From AC-38 sp033856025 (GTDB taxonomy: Bacteria > Actinomycetota > Thermoleophilia > Solirubrobacterales > Solirubrobacteraceae), in the NCBI GenBank assembly GCA_033856025.1, contig JAWVFQ010000001.1, positions 62,001 through 126,000 of the forward strand: a stretch of 64,000 bases of DNA. Reading direction: 5' to 3'. The notes under the pieces are model-generated. The model searched no databases. It worked only from the letters and a program-made list of their open reading frames with translations, and was not told the origin of the DNA. The position numbers and the translations under genes are program-made. Below, piece after piece: positions 17,665 to 25,519 of the stretch. Position 1 is the stretch's first letter. Each line of letters begins with the position of its first letter.

Positions 17665-17670
17665 TAGTGT
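17665..17670 (+). promoter_or_regulatory. -10 hexamer TAGTGT, leaderless start of the epimerase at 17679
   Basis: TAGTGT ends 8 nt before ATG 17679, supporting that start over GTG 17667, which lies inside the hexamer. Confidence 0.5.
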
Positions 17671-17678
17671 TTCGCCGC

Positions 17679-18605
17679 ATGCCAACGGCGGTCGTCACGG
17701 GCGGCGCGGGGTTCATCGGGTCCCACGTCGCCGGGAAGCTGCTGGCCGCCGGGACGCAGGTGGTGGCCGTCGACGACCTCTCGACCGGCAAGCGCGAGAA
17801 CGTCCCGGCGGGCGCCGTCGAGCTCGTGGAGGCCGACGTCCGCGACGCCGAGGCCATGCGCGGCCTGCTGGAACGGGTCCGCCCGGATGCCGTCTACCAC
17901 CTGGCCGCCCAGATCAGCGTGACCCGTTCGGTCGCCGACGTGGAGTACGACGCCGACGTCAACGTGCGCGGGACGGCCACGACGCTCGAGGCGGCGCGCC
18001 GGGCGCAGACCCCGCGCTTCGTCTACATCTCCACCGGCGGCGCGCTGTACGGCGACGCGGACGTGGTCCCCACGCCGGAGGACTCGGCCATCGAGCCGCT
18101 GGCCCCCTACGGCCTGAGCAAGTGGGTGGGCGAGCGCTACTGCGACCTGTACCGCGGCCTGCACGGGATGTCCACGCTGACGCTGCGCCTGGCCAACATC
18201 TACGGCCCCCGCCAGGATCCCCACGGCGAGGCGGGCGTGGTGGCGATCTTCTGCCAGCGCCTGCACGCGGGAGAGCGCCCCACCGTGTTCGGCGACGGGC
18301 GCCAGACGCGCGACTACACGTACGCGGGCGACGTGGCCGACGCCGTCCTGGCCGCGGGCGGCTCCGACGTCACCGGCGCCTTGAACATCGGGACCGGTCG
18401 CGAGTCCACCGTCCTGGACCTGGTGGACAACCTGCGCGAGCTGTCCGGCCGCGAGGACTTCCAGCCCGAGCTCGCCCCGGCGCGCCCCGGGGAGGCCAGG
18501 CAGAGCTGCCTGGACCCCTCCGCCGCGCGCCAGGCGCTGGGCTGGGAGGCCACCACGAGCCTGCGCGACGGGCTCGGGGAGACGCTGGAGAGCTTCGCCC
18601 CGTAG
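17679..18605 (+). CDS. UDP-glucose 4-epimerase-like NAD-dependent epimerase
   Basis: 308 aa. ATG 17679 gives MPTAVVTGGAGFIGSHVAGK, with the Rossmann glycine motif at residues 7-14. Further signatures: VDDLSTGKRENVP, DVRD, VYHLAAQISVTRSV, the active-site serine/threonine strand YISTGGALYG, catalytic YGLSK, and LRLANIYGPRQDPHGEAGVV. These are typical of GalE-type enzymes that invert C4 of a UDP-hexose. It is shorter than E. coli GalE, as actinobacterial GalE-like proteins usually are. Likely role: interconversion of UDP-glucose and UDP-galactose, or their uronic or N-acetyl forms, for the surface glycan. Confidence 0.85.
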   Translation: MPTAVVTGGAGFIGSHVAGKLLAAGTQVVAVDDLSTGKRENVPAGAVELVEADVRDAEAMRGLLERVRPDAVYHLAAQISVTRSVADVEYDADVNVRGTATTLEAARRAQTPRFVYISTGGALYGDADVVPTPEDSAIEPLAPYGLSKWVGERYCDLYRGLHGMSTLTLRLANIYGPRQDPHGEAGVVAIFCQRLHAGERPTVFGDGRQTRDYTYAGDVADAVLAAGGSDVTGALNIGTGRESTVLDLVDNLRELSGREDFQPELAPARPGEARQSCLDPSAARQALGWEATTSLRDGLGETLESFAP

Positions 18606-18675
18606 CTGTCCCGCGCCGCCGGCCTGGACGCATGTCGTATCGGCACGCGGACTGGAAACTGGTTAGGTAGCCCTG

Positions 18676-19887
18676 ATGCGTCCGCGCCTTGCCGCGATCG
18701 TCCTGGCCCTCGCCGCCCTGGCCGTCCTGCCGGCGACCGCCGCGGCCAACGATCCCCCGTCGTGCTCGAGCAAGACGCTCACGATGAACGCCGGAGACCA
18801 GCCCCTCGCGCTGCACGGGGAGTGCACGGACGACGGCCCGCTGCCCCTCACCTACTCCATCGTCTCCGGCGTCACCCACGGGTCGCTCGTGGGCACGCCG
18901 GACGGCAACGCGACGTACACGCCGAACGTCGGCTTCGCCGGGACCGACCAGCTCACGTATCGCGCCACCGACGGCGCCGGGCTCTTCACGGATGCGACCA
19001 CGACCATCGTGGTCAACCCCGCGCCGGCCTCTGGGCTGCCGCCCAGCTGTCCCGCCGACGCCAAGGTCTTCGTGGTCGCCGGTGGCAGCGTCCAACTGGT
19101 GGGCAACTGCTCGGACCCGGATGGCGACCCGATCGCGAGCTGCAGCCTGGTCTTCGACGCCACCCTCCAGCTCAACGGCGGCTCGCTGATCCCCAACGGC
19201 ATCTGCCAGGCGGTCTTCACTCCGGCCGCGTCCACCACCACGGCGTCATTCCGCTACGTGGCCACCGACAGCCGCAATCAGACGAGCGTCCCGCGCACCG
19301 TCACGATCACGGTGATCCCCGACGCGCCCGGGCCGTCGTCGGTCTCGACGGGGACGACGACCACGGACGCCGACCCGTTCAATGCCGCGGTGCAGACGAG
19401 CAGCGCCCAGCCGGTCGTCATCGGCGAGCGCGGTACGAGCGTCCCACCCAGCGACGGGTTCTCGCTGCTGAGCACCGAGTGGAACATCCAGGCGCCGGCG
19501 CAGACCGCGGCCGACCCGCTGCGCCTCACCTTCCTGGTCGACCACACCCAGCTTCCGCTCTCGGGCCGGGTCGAGGTGTTCCGTGACCTGGCGACGAACC
19601 CCGACCCGATCGGCGCCTGCACGGGGCCGGCGGGCCAGGCGTCGCCGGACCCGTGCGTCGTCAGCCGCGACACGGTCAACGCCGAGGGCGACGTGGCGAT
19701 CGTGGTCCTTTCCTCCCACGCCAGCCAGTGGAACCTCGGCGTCGCCACGGTCGTCATGCCCACCGACAAGGCGCAGTGCAAGGGCGACGGGTGGAAGGCG
19801 TTCCACGACGGGACCAAGCGCTTCCGCAACCAGGGCGACTGCGTCAGCTACGTCGCCACGCGCGGGAAGAACGGCCCCGCCCGGTAG
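18676..19887 (+). CDS. Secreted Ig-like/cadherin-like repeat protein
   Basis: 403 aa. Signal peptide MRPRLAAIVLALAALAVLPATAAA, then at least two beta-sandwich repeats. The first has TYTPNVGFAGTDQLTYRATDGAG, a standard bacterial Ig/cadherin-like signature. The second (about 115-215) has GNCSDPDGDPIASC and TFTP-like TASFRYVATDSRN. Each repeat carries a Cys pair (CSSK..GEC; SCPAD..GNC), so disulphides are likely. A C-terminal region (about 240-403) has no recognised domain. It probably acts as a cell-surface adhesion or structural protein. No membrane anchor or sortase motif is seen. A TAGGTA element lies 6 nt before ATG, a weaker version of the local -10 pattern. Confidence 0.72.
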   Translation: MRPRLAAIVLALAALAVLPATAAANDPPSCSSKTLTMNAGDQPLALHGECTDDGPLPLTYSIVSGVTHGSLVGTPDGNATYTPNVGFAGTDQLTYRATDGAGLFTDATTTIVVNPAPASGLPPSCPADAKVFVVAGGSVQLVGNCSDPDGDPIASCSLVFDATLQLNGGSLIPNGICQAVFTPAASTTTASFRYVATDSRNQTSVPRTVTITVIPDAPGPSSVSTGTTTTDADPFNAAVQTSSAQPVVIGERGTSVPPSDGFSLLSTEWNIQAPAQTAADPLRLTFLVDHTQLPLSGRVEVFRDLATNPDPIGACTGPAGQASPDPCVVSRDTVNAEGDVAIVVLSSHASQWNLGVATVVMPTDKAQCKGDGWKAFHDGTKRFRNQGDCVSYVATRGKNGPAR

Positions 19888-21159
19888 CTAGGGCGCGGCC
19901 GGGTCGGCGGCGACCAGCGCCGCCACCTCGGCGACGTAGGCGAAGACCTGGGAGGACCCGAAGATGTTCCACGGGTCGATGACCAGGCAGTCGTCCCCGG
20001 CCAGCTCGCGGATCTCGCGCAGCGGCTCGGGGCCGTCGAAGGCGGAGTGGTTGGTGGCCACGACGACGGCCTCGGCGTCGCGCACGGCGTCCTCGAAGGA
20101 CTGGGTCGGGGTGGGGACGACGGGGTCGTGGATGGCCACGTCGGCCAGCTCGCGCTCGAGCAAGCGGATCAGCTTGTGGGCCAGGGAGTCGCGCTCGTCG
20201 TCGGTGTCGCGCTTGAAGGCCAGGCCCAGCACCGCGACCTTGCGGCCCGACAGCCCCTCCAGCCGGCGCTTGGCGCCCTCGACCAGGAACAGCGGGACCG
20301 ACTCGTTGACGCGCGAGACGGCCAGGAGCATGCCCGGGGCGGCGCTGCGCTCCTCGGAGAAGGTGAAGTCCTTGCGCAGGCAGGTCCCGGCGGTCAGGCC
20401 GGGCTGGGCGATGCCCCCGCGCGGGTAGTCGCGGTTGATCAGGTCGATCACGTCGAAGACGTTGGCGCCGTGCTGCTCGCAGTCCATCATCAGCAGGTTG
20501 GGCAGCGCGAAGTGCGTGTAGCGGATGATGTTCGTCCAGATCTTCGCCAGCTCGGCCTGTGTCGGCGTGGTCTGCACGATCGGCGCGTCGAAGACCGAGA
20601 AGAGCTTGGCCACCTCGTCTCCCGAGCGCTCGCCCACGCCGCCCACGATGCAGGGCAGCGTGTCGATCTCCTCCAGGAAGCGCCCGGCGGCGATTCGCTC
20701 CGGCGCGTGGGCGACGAACATGTCGGTGCCCACGTCGAAGCCGCGCTGCTTGGCCAGGTACCCCGCCACGAACTCGGTGGTCCCCGGCGCGATCGTGGAC
20801 CGCAGGACCAGCGCGTGCCCCGGGCGGAGCACGGGGAGCAGGTCGTCCAGCGCGGAGCGGATGTCGCGCATGTCGATCTCGATGTGCGAGAAGGACGGCG
20901 TGCCCAGCGTGATGACGATCTGCTCGGCCCCGGCCGCGTCGGGCACCGCGTCGGTCAGCGTGAGGCGGCCCGAGGCCTGGACGCGCTCGAGCAGCTCCTG
21001 CGCGCCGGTCTCCTCGAACGGCATGCGCCCGCTCCCCACCGCGGCGAGGCGGTCGGGGTCCTTGTCGACGCCGATGACGGTCAGCCCCCGATCGGCGAAG
21101 CACAGCGCCAGCGGAAGGCCCACGCGCCCGAGGCCGATGACCGATACGTCCGCGGACAT
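19888..21159 (-). CDS. Nucleotide-sugar dehydrogenase (UDP-glucose/UDP-ManNAc dehydrogenase family)
   Basis: 423 aa. Oxidises the C6 hydroxyl of a UDP-sugar to a uronic acid using two NAD. NAD motif GLGRVG (9-14); STIAPGTTE; HAPERIAAGR; catalytic Cys260 in TAGTCLRKDF; C-terminal domain strand KVAVLGLAFKRDTDDERDS, the FK..TDD..R pattern of the family. ATG 21159 is chosen over GTG 21180 because a TAGCCT -10 lies 8 nt upstream of it. UDP-ManNAc versus UDP-glucose specificity cannot be decided. The stop abuts the convergent gene's stop (TAG/CTA). It implies an acidic sugar in the polymer. Confidence 0.88.
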   Translation of the reverse strand: MSADVSVIGLGRVGLPLALCFADRGLTVIGVDKDPDRLAAVGSGRMPFEETGAQELLERVQASGRLTLTDAVPDAAGAEQIVITLGTPSFSHIEIDMRDIRSALDDLLPVLRPGHALVLRSTIAPGTTEFVAGYLAKQRGFDVGTDMFVAHAPERIAAGRFLEEIDTLPCIVGGVGERSGDEVAKLFSVFDAPIVQTTPTQAELAKIWTNIIRYTHFALPNLLMMDCEQHGANVFDVIDLINRDYPRGGIAQPGLTAGTCLRKDFTFSEERSAAPGMLLAVSRVNESVPLFLVEGAKRRLEGLSGRKVAVLGLAFKRDTDDERDSLAHKLIRLLERELADVAIHDPVVPTPTQSFEDAVRDAEAVVVATNHSAFDGPEPLREIRELAGDDCLVIDPWNIFGSSQVFAYVAEVAALVAADPAAP

Positions 21160-21167
21160 GGGCTGGG

Positions 21168-21173
21168 AGGCTA
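21168..21173 (-). promoter_or_regulatory. -10 hexamer TAGCCT, leaderless start of the nucleotide-sugar dehydrogenase
   Basis: Minus-strand TAGCCT ends 8 nt before ATG 21159. The same hexamer precedes the genes at 23948 and 59171. Confidence 0.5.
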
Positions 21174-21222
21174 GCGACACGCTTTCACTAACGGCCGGGC
21201 GGGCGAATCGTTTCGCGAGCGC

Positions 21223-21540
21223 TCAACGCAGGTCGAGCACCAGCGCGAGCGCCTCGTCGACCTCGCCCTGCTCCTGAGGCGACAATCGGCCCGCGAACTC
21301 GCCCAGTGCCCGGACGTCCACGGTGCGCAGCTGCTCCACGAGGACGCGCGTTCGGCCCCGGTCGAGCTCGATCTCCGGCCGGAACGTCGCGGGCGCCGCG
21401 CTGCGCGACGTCGGAGCCACGATCGCGGTCGAGAAGGGCAGCAGCGCGTCGGCCTGGAGCAGCACCCCGTAGCGCACCCCCTTCTGCTCGCGTCCGCGCT
21501 GACCGGCGGCCCGGAGCCGGTACACGTCGCCGCGGGTCAC
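21223..21540 (-). CDS. MazF/PemK-type mRNA interferase toxin
   Basis: 105 aa from GTG 21540, which overlaps the antitoxin stop (GTGA). Begins VTRGDVYRLR; the RGDVY strand, KGVRYGVLLQ, STAIVAPTS and VLVEQLRTVD are the standard MazF/PemK beta-barrel signatures, with the conserved Arg (R23, in the usual R-P position) and Thr/Ser (T44/S45) of the RNA-cleavage site. It should cleave mRNA at short specific sequences when freed from its antitoxin. Second gene of a two-gene operon. Whether it stabilises the surrounding glycan locus or is simply resident is unknown. Confidence 0.85.
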   Translation of the reverse strand: MTRGDVYRLRAAGQRGREQKGVRYGVLLQADALLPFSTAIVAPTSRSAAPATFRPEIELDRGRTRVLVEQLRTVDVRALGEFAGRLSPQEQGEVDEALALVLDLR

Positions 21541-21785
21541 TCGGGCCAGTCGGCCGTCAGCGGCTCCATGTCGGCCATTACCGCACGGCGCTCTTGCGTA
21601 TCCGCCGGGTCGGCGGCAAGTCGTCGCACTTCCGCCTCGAGCGCGGCACGTTGCGTGCGCCGGCCGGCGTACTCCATGAGCGCGGCGCGCACGGCCTCGG
21701 ACTCGTTGCGGCCCTCGCGCATGAGCAGCCGCAGCGCGCGCTCGGACGCGGGGTCCAGGCGGGCACGGACGACACGGGAAGCCAT
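21537..21785 (-). CDS. Antitoxin for the MazF-type toxin (ribbon-helix-helix type)
   Basis: 82 aa from ATG 21785. The N-terminus ASRVVRARLDPASERALRLLM is the strand and first helix of a ribbon-helix-helix DNA-binding fold, and GRNESEAVRAALMEYAG is the second helix. The C-terminal ~40 residues are acidic and amphipathic (ADMEPLTADWPE), the usual toxin-binding tail. The start is supported by a TACGGT -10 6 nt upstream. A perfect dyad next to that -10 is the likely autoregulatory operator. It overlaps the toxin start by 4 nt. Confidence 0.8.
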   Translation of the reverse strand: MASRVVRARLDPASERALRLLMREGRNESEAVRAALMEYAGRRTQRAALEAEVRRLAADPADTQERRAVMADMEPLTADWPE

Positions 21786-21791
21786 CGCCCG

Positions 21792-21797
21792 ACCGTA
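21792..21797 (-). promoter_or_regulatory. -10 hexamer TACGGT of the toxin-antitoxin operon
   Basis: Minus-strand TACGGT ends 6 nt before ATG 21785, so the mRNA should begin at the start codon. It directly touches the dyad at 21798-21810. Confidence 0.5.
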
Positions 21798-21810
21798 GCA
21801 CAATCTGTGC
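21798..21810. promoter_or_regulatory. Perfect dyad GCACA-ATC-TGTGC, probable antitoxin operator
   Basis: A 13-bp perfect inverted repeat with a 3-bp centre lies immediately upstream of the TA operon -10, in the -10/-35 spacer. Ribbon-helix-helix antitoxins bind such short dyads, so occupancy would block RNA polymerase and could also affect the divergent glycosyltransferase at 21844. Confidence 0.5.
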
Positions 21811-21843
21811 CACGACCTTCGGCTATACGCTTCGCGCGCTCCG

Positions 21844-22539
21844 ATGCCGCCCGCGCTGTCCATCCTGATGCCGGTCTACAACGAGGCCGCCACCGTCGAG
21901 AAGGCCGTCGCGGAGGTGCTGGCGGCGGACCTGCCGGTGGACTTCGAGTTGATCGTCGTGGACGACGGGTCGACCGACGGGACGTCGGAGATCCTCGGCG
22001 CCGCGCAGTGGCCCGAGAACGTCCGGCGCCACCGCCACCCGCGCAACCGCGGGAAGGGCGCCGCCGTGCGCACCGCCCTGCAGCACGCCCAGGGCCGCGT
22101 CTGCGCGGTCCTCGACGCCGACCTGGAGTACGACCCGGCCGACCTGGCCGGCCTGCTGGAGCCCGTGCTCGAGCACAAGGTCAACGTCGTGTTCGGCGTG
22201 CGCGCCTTCGACGGGTACACGAGCCACTCGTTCCTCTACGTGCTGGGCAACCGCGGCGTCACGCTGGCCGCGAACATCCTGTTCAACGTCTACCTCAAGG
22301 ACCTCATGACCTGCCACAAGGTCATCGACACCGAGCTGTTCCGCAGCCTGCCGCTGCGAGCCGACCGCTTCGACTTCGAGCCCGAGATCGCCGCGCGCCT
22401 GGTCCAGAAAGGCGAGCGCATCTTCGAGATGCCGGTGAGCTACAAGGCCCGCGCCACCGCCGAGGGCAAGAAGCTCACCGCCTACGACGGCGTCCGGGTG
22501 CTGGCCACGCTGGTGCGCTGCCGGCTCACGCCGGCCTAG
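21844..22539 (+). CDS. Glycosyltransferase family 2 (dolichyl/undecaprenyl-phosphate hexosyltransferase-like)
   Basis: 231 aa. LSILMPVYNEAATVEKAV, IVVDDGSTDGT, RGKGAAVRTALQHAQG and AVLDADLEYDP (DXD metal site) are the full GT2/DPM1-type signature set. The region around TCHKVIDTELF and FDFEPEIAARLVQKG matches enzymes that load a hexose onto a polyprenyl phosphate. No C-terminal membrane helices are present, so it would work as a soluble or peripheral enzyme, perhaps supplying lipid-linked sugar to membrane transferases such as those at 22548 and 42230. A TACGCT element lies 12 nt upstream of the start. Confidence 0.87.
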   Translation: MPPALSILMPVYNEAATVEKAVAEVLAADLPVDFELIVVDDGSTDGTSEILGAAQWPENVRRHRHPRNRGKGAAVRTALQHAQGRVCAVLDADLEYDPADLAGLLEPVLEHKVNVVFGVRAFDGYTSHSFLYVLGNRGVTLAANILFNVYLKDLMTCHKVIDTELFRSLPLRADRFDFEPEIAARLVQKGERIFEMPVSYKARATAEGKKLTAYDGVRVLATLVRCRLTPA

Positions 22540-22547
22540 GCGCCCGC

Positions 22548-23948
22548 CTAGACAGTGGCTCGGCGCCGGCCGGCCGCGACCTCGACCAAGAGCCACCCGA
22601 CGAGCGCCAGCCCGAAGACCCAGCCCGCGACGAACACGGCGGCCGGGTAGCGCTCGATCCCGGGCGGCGGAGCCGGCACGAAGGGCCAAAGCGTGTGCAG
22701 CTTGACGGAGAGCGGCAGGCGCAGGATGTCTCCGACGTTCGCGTAGAGCCTGTCGGCGTGATGCATGCCCTGGACCGTGAACGCCCAGGTCAGTCCCGCC
22801 AGGGGCAGGAAGGCGAGCCGCGCCGCGCGCGAGTACGCGACCGCGAGCGCCAACGGCACCGCGACCAGGGGCACGACGGGGACCATGAACCGCGCGGCGA
22901 AGGCGTACCCGGGCTGTCCCGTCGAGACCACGAGCACGTAGCCCGCGAACACCAGAGCCGCCAGCGCGCCGGTCCAGCGGTAGCGCCAGACGAGGAGCCC
23001 GAGCGCGGCGATCCCGAGAAGATGCGCCGGGGCGATCGGCAGCCATCCGAACTGCGCGCCGAGCAGGTTGCCCGCCGCGTACTGGTAGACGAACCATCCC
23101 TCGTGGTGGACGAAGGCCTTGGTCGCCGGCAGGCGGTACTGGGCGTCGAGTGCCGGCGATCCGTACCAGGCCCAGAAGGCGACGGACATGGCCAGGAGGC
23201 TCACGACGGCGGGCGCGACCGCGGCGCCGGCCGCCCGCAGTGCGGCGGCGCGCGGGGGCCCGTCCGCGTCGCGCCGGGCGCGGTGGGCCGCGGTCGCGGC
23301 GATGCCGACGACGAGCGGCACGGCGAGCACGGTGTAGCGCACGTGCAGCCACGGGACGAGCGCCGCCACGGCGCCGGCGACGGCCGCCCGCCGGGGGGTC
23401 AACGGCCGCGCGAGCGCGATCCACAGCGAGATCAGCAGGAGCGTGGCCGCCGGAAGCTCGGGATAGATCTGGCTCGAGAACTGGACGACGGGCAGACTGA
23501 ACGCGGCGGCGCCCCACACCAGGTAGCACAGCGGCCCGCGCAGGATCCGCAGCGAGCGCAGGACGCCCAGGAGCGCCATCGCGCCGAGCGCCGCGACGAG
23601 GATCAGCTCCTTGCGGATCCATTCGATGTCGTTGGTTCGCGCCGCCGGCGCGAGCAGAGCCGGCAGCCCGACGTGGTGGACGGAGACGAGCCGGTGCGAG
23701 CTCGTATAACGGTACGCGTGGAGGTCCAGCCCGGCGAACCCGAGCACGCCGGTGACCTCGGCGGGGTCGTAGTAGTCGTTGCTCAGATCGCGGTCGCCGT
23801 CGTGCGCGAGGCTGAGCGCCTCCAACACGTAGTGCGGCTCGTCCCCGAACGGATGGGGGTCGATCTGCTCGTACGCGTCGTAGTAGACGCCGAAGGCGAC
23901 GAGGAACGCCAGGACGTAGGGCAGCGCCCCTCGAGCCCGCGGGATCAT
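22548..23948 (-). CDS. Polytopic membrane protein, probable lipid-linked sugar transferase (GT-C-like)
   Basis: 466 aa from ATG 23948 (TAGCCT 7 nt upstream). About ten to twelve hydrophobic helices. The first extracytoplasmic loop is acidic: YYDAYEQIDPHPFGDEPHYVLEALSL, with a GDEPHY motif near the end of helix 1, as in GT-C enzymes where an Asp/Glu just after TM1 binds the polyprenyl-phosphate sugar. A second feature, YDPAEVTGVLGF, follows. A transfer step outside the membrane using a lipid-linked donor is inferred. It converges on the GT2 gene at 21844 with an 8-bp gap. The protein family is not identified beyond this. Confidence 0.65.
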   Translation of the reverse strand: MIPRARGALPYVLAFLVAFGVYYDAYEQIDPHPFGDEPHYVLEALSLAHDGDRDLSNDYYDPAEVTGVLGFAGLDLHAYRYTSSHRLVSVHHVGLPALLAPAARTNDIEWIRKELILVAALGAMALLGVLRSLRILRGPLCYLVWGAAAFSLPVVQFSSQIYPELPAATLLLISLWIALARPLTPRRAAVAGAVAALVPWLHVRYTVLAVPLVVGIAATAAHRARRDADGPPRAAALRAAGAAVAPAVVSLLAMSVAFWAWYGSPALDAQYRLPATKAFVHHEGWFVYQYAAGNLLGAQFGWLPIAPAHLLGIAALGLLVWRYRWTGALAALVFAGYVLVVSTGQPGYAFAARFMVPVVPLVAVPLALAVAYSRAARLAFLPLAGLTWAFTVQGMHHADRLYANVGDILRLPLSVKLHTLWPFVPAPPPGIERYPAAVFVAGWVFGLALVGWLLVEVAAGRRRATV

Positions 23949-23955
23949 GCGGCGC

Positions 23956-23961
23956 AGGCTA
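23956..23961 (-). promoter_or_regulatory. -10 hexamer TAGCCT, leaderless start of the membrane protein at 23948
   Basis: Minus-strand TAGCCT ends 7 nt before ATG 23948. Confidence 0.5.
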
Positions 23962-24005
23962 TGCGACGGCGTCCGTTCCCGTGAGCGGGCATCATTCGAC
24001 GCCCC

Positions 24006-24548
24006 ATGCGGCGGATCCTCACAGGTCTCGACGGGCCGGTGCTCCTCGAGTCCGACATCCACGGCGACGAGCGCGGGTTCTTCCTGGAGACCTTCCGCGC
24101 CTCCGAGCTGGCCGAGCTCGGCATTGCCGACGACTGGGTGCAGGACAACCACTCACGCTCGCGGCGGGGCGTGGTGCGGGGGATGCATTTCCAGCCGGGG
24201 ATGGGAAAGCTCGTCCGCTGCGCGCGCGGCACGATCCTCGACGTGGCGGTGGACCTGCGCCGTGACGGCGGGGCGTTCGGCCGCTGGGAGGCCGCGGAGC
24301 TGTCTGACGCCAATGGCCGCGCCCTGTACGTTCCCGACGGCTTCGCCCACGGGTTCTGCGTCCTCTCCGACGAGGCGGACGTCCTCTACCGGTGCACCGA
24401 CTACTACCGCCCCGACCGCGAGGGCGGTTTCGCCTACGACGACCCGGACGTGGGCATCGAATGGCCGCGCGGCCTCGAGCTGGAGGCCTCCGAGCGCGAT
24501 CGCGGCGCGCCTCGCCTCGCGGCCATCGCCGACTCCCTGCCCTTCTAG
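24006..24548 (+). CDS. RmlC-like NDP-4-keto-6-deoxyhexose 3,5-epimerase
   Basis: 180 aa, the usual length for the cupin-fold RmlC family. Seen: RGFFLETFRASEL, DNHSRSRRGVVRGMHFQ with the catalytic base His61, ILDVAVDLRR, YVPDGFAHGF, and VLYRCTDYY with the catalytic-acid-position Tyr134. All active-site residues are therefore kept. It epimerises C3 and/or C5 of a 4-keto sugar nucleotide. Its neighbours produce a CDP-4-keto-6-deoxy sugar, so the substrate is more likely CDP- than dTDP-linked; no rmlA, rmlB or rmlD is present in the window. Its end shares CTAG with the convergent dehydratase gene. Confidence 0.85.
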   Translation: MRRILTGLDGPVLLESDIHGDERGFFLETFRASELAELGIADDWVQDNHSRSRRGVVRGMHFQPGMGKLVRCARGTILDVAVDLRRDGGAFGRWEAAELSDANGRALYVPDGFAHGFCVLSDEADVLYRCTDYYRPDREGGFAYDDPDVGIEWPRGLELEASERDRGAPRLAAIADSLPF

Positions 24549-25519
24549 GGCGCGCGCAGCGCCTGGGGGTGCTCGCGGTACCAGTCGACGGTACGCGCGA
24601 GCCCGCTCTCGAGGTCGTGACGGGGGGCCCACCCGCTCATCTCGCGCAGCTTGGTGGAGTCGACCCACTGGCGCGCGATCTCCCCATCCGGCACGCCCTG
24701 GCCGCGCACGTCAGGCTCGACGTCGGCGCCGGCCACCCGGCAGACCATCGAGACCACCTCGAGGACCGAATGCGGTCGGTCGCTGCCCGCGTTGAACGCC
24801 TCGCCGGCACCGCGCCCGTCCTCGATCAGACGATCGATCGCCAGGTACGCGTCCACCGCGTCCTCGACGTAGATGAAGTCGCGCTCCAGAGTCCCGTCCG
24901 ACCGGATCACCGGTCGTCGGCCCTGCAGCGCCGCAGCTACCGACTCGGGGATCAGCCGCGACGCATTGAGGTCCCCGCCGCCGTAGAGGTTCGCGAAGCG
25001 AGTGACAGCCACCGGGAGGCCGTAGGTGTGGAAGTAGGACTGGGCGATCATGTCTGTGGCCGCCTTCGAGACGTCGTACGGGTAGCGAGGACGCAAGGCG
25101 AAGTCCTCGCGATAGGGCAGCTCCTCGTGGATCCCGTAGGCCTTGTCGGACGCCGCCACGACCACGCGCGGCGAGCCAATGCGCCGGCAAGCGTCCAGCA
25201 GCGTCCACGTGCCGCGGATGTTCGTCTCGAAGGTCGGCACGGGGGAGCGGTGCGCGATCCCCACGATCGTCTGCGCCGCCAGGTGGAACACGGTGTCGAC
25301 GCCGTAGTCCGCCAGGACCCGCTCCATCAGCTGGCCGTCGACCAGGTCGCCGCGCACGACGTTGACGTGAGCCTCGGTGCCCTCGAGCACCAGGGGCGAG
25401 CGCAGGTCGACGTCGCGCTTGAGCGCCGTGACCGCGGCGCCGTCGCGCAGGAGTGCCTTCACGAGCCAGGAGCCGAGGAGGCCGTAGGCGCCCGTGACGA
25501 ACACCGACGGTGCGCTCAC
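24545..25519 (-). CDS. rfbG: CDP-glucose 4,6-dehydratase-like extended SDR
   Basis: 324 aa from GTG 25519, overlapping the cytidylyltransferase stop (GTGA). Rossmann motif GAYGLLGSWLV (10-20), VFHLAAQTIVG, VAASDKAYGIHEELPYRED (the SDKAYG...LPY motif characteristic of CDP-glucose 4,6-dehydratase), catalytic Y148/K152 in YDVSK, and RFANLYGGGDLNASRLIP. It makes CDP-4-keto-6-deoxyglucose. It is somewhat shorter than typical RfbG (about 355 aa) and starts GAYG rather than the usual GHTGF, so a variant activity is possible. Coupling to the adjacent cytidylyltransferase strongly supports the CDP pathway. Confidence 0.85.
   Translation of the reverse strand: MSAPSVFVTGAYGLLGSWLVKALLRDGAAVTALKRDVDLRSPLVLEGTEAHVNVVRGDLVDGQLMERVLADYGVDTVFHLAAQTIVGIAHRSPVPTFETNIRGTWTLLDACRRIGSPRVVVAASDKAYGIHEELPYREDFALRPRYPYDVSKAATDMIAQSYFHTYGLPVAVTRFANLYGGGDLNASRLIPESVAAALQGRRPVIRSDGTLERDFIYVEDAVDAYLAIDRLIEDGRGAGEAFNAGSDRPHSVLEVVSMVCRVAGADVEPDVRGQGVPDGEIARQWVDSTKLREMSGWAPRHDLESGLARTVDWYREHPQALRAP

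Noticed and set aside
17667..17678. GTG 17667 as the start of the GalE-like gene
   Set aside because: It lies inside the TAGTGT -10, and ATG 17679 gives the standard family N-terminus at leaderless distance.
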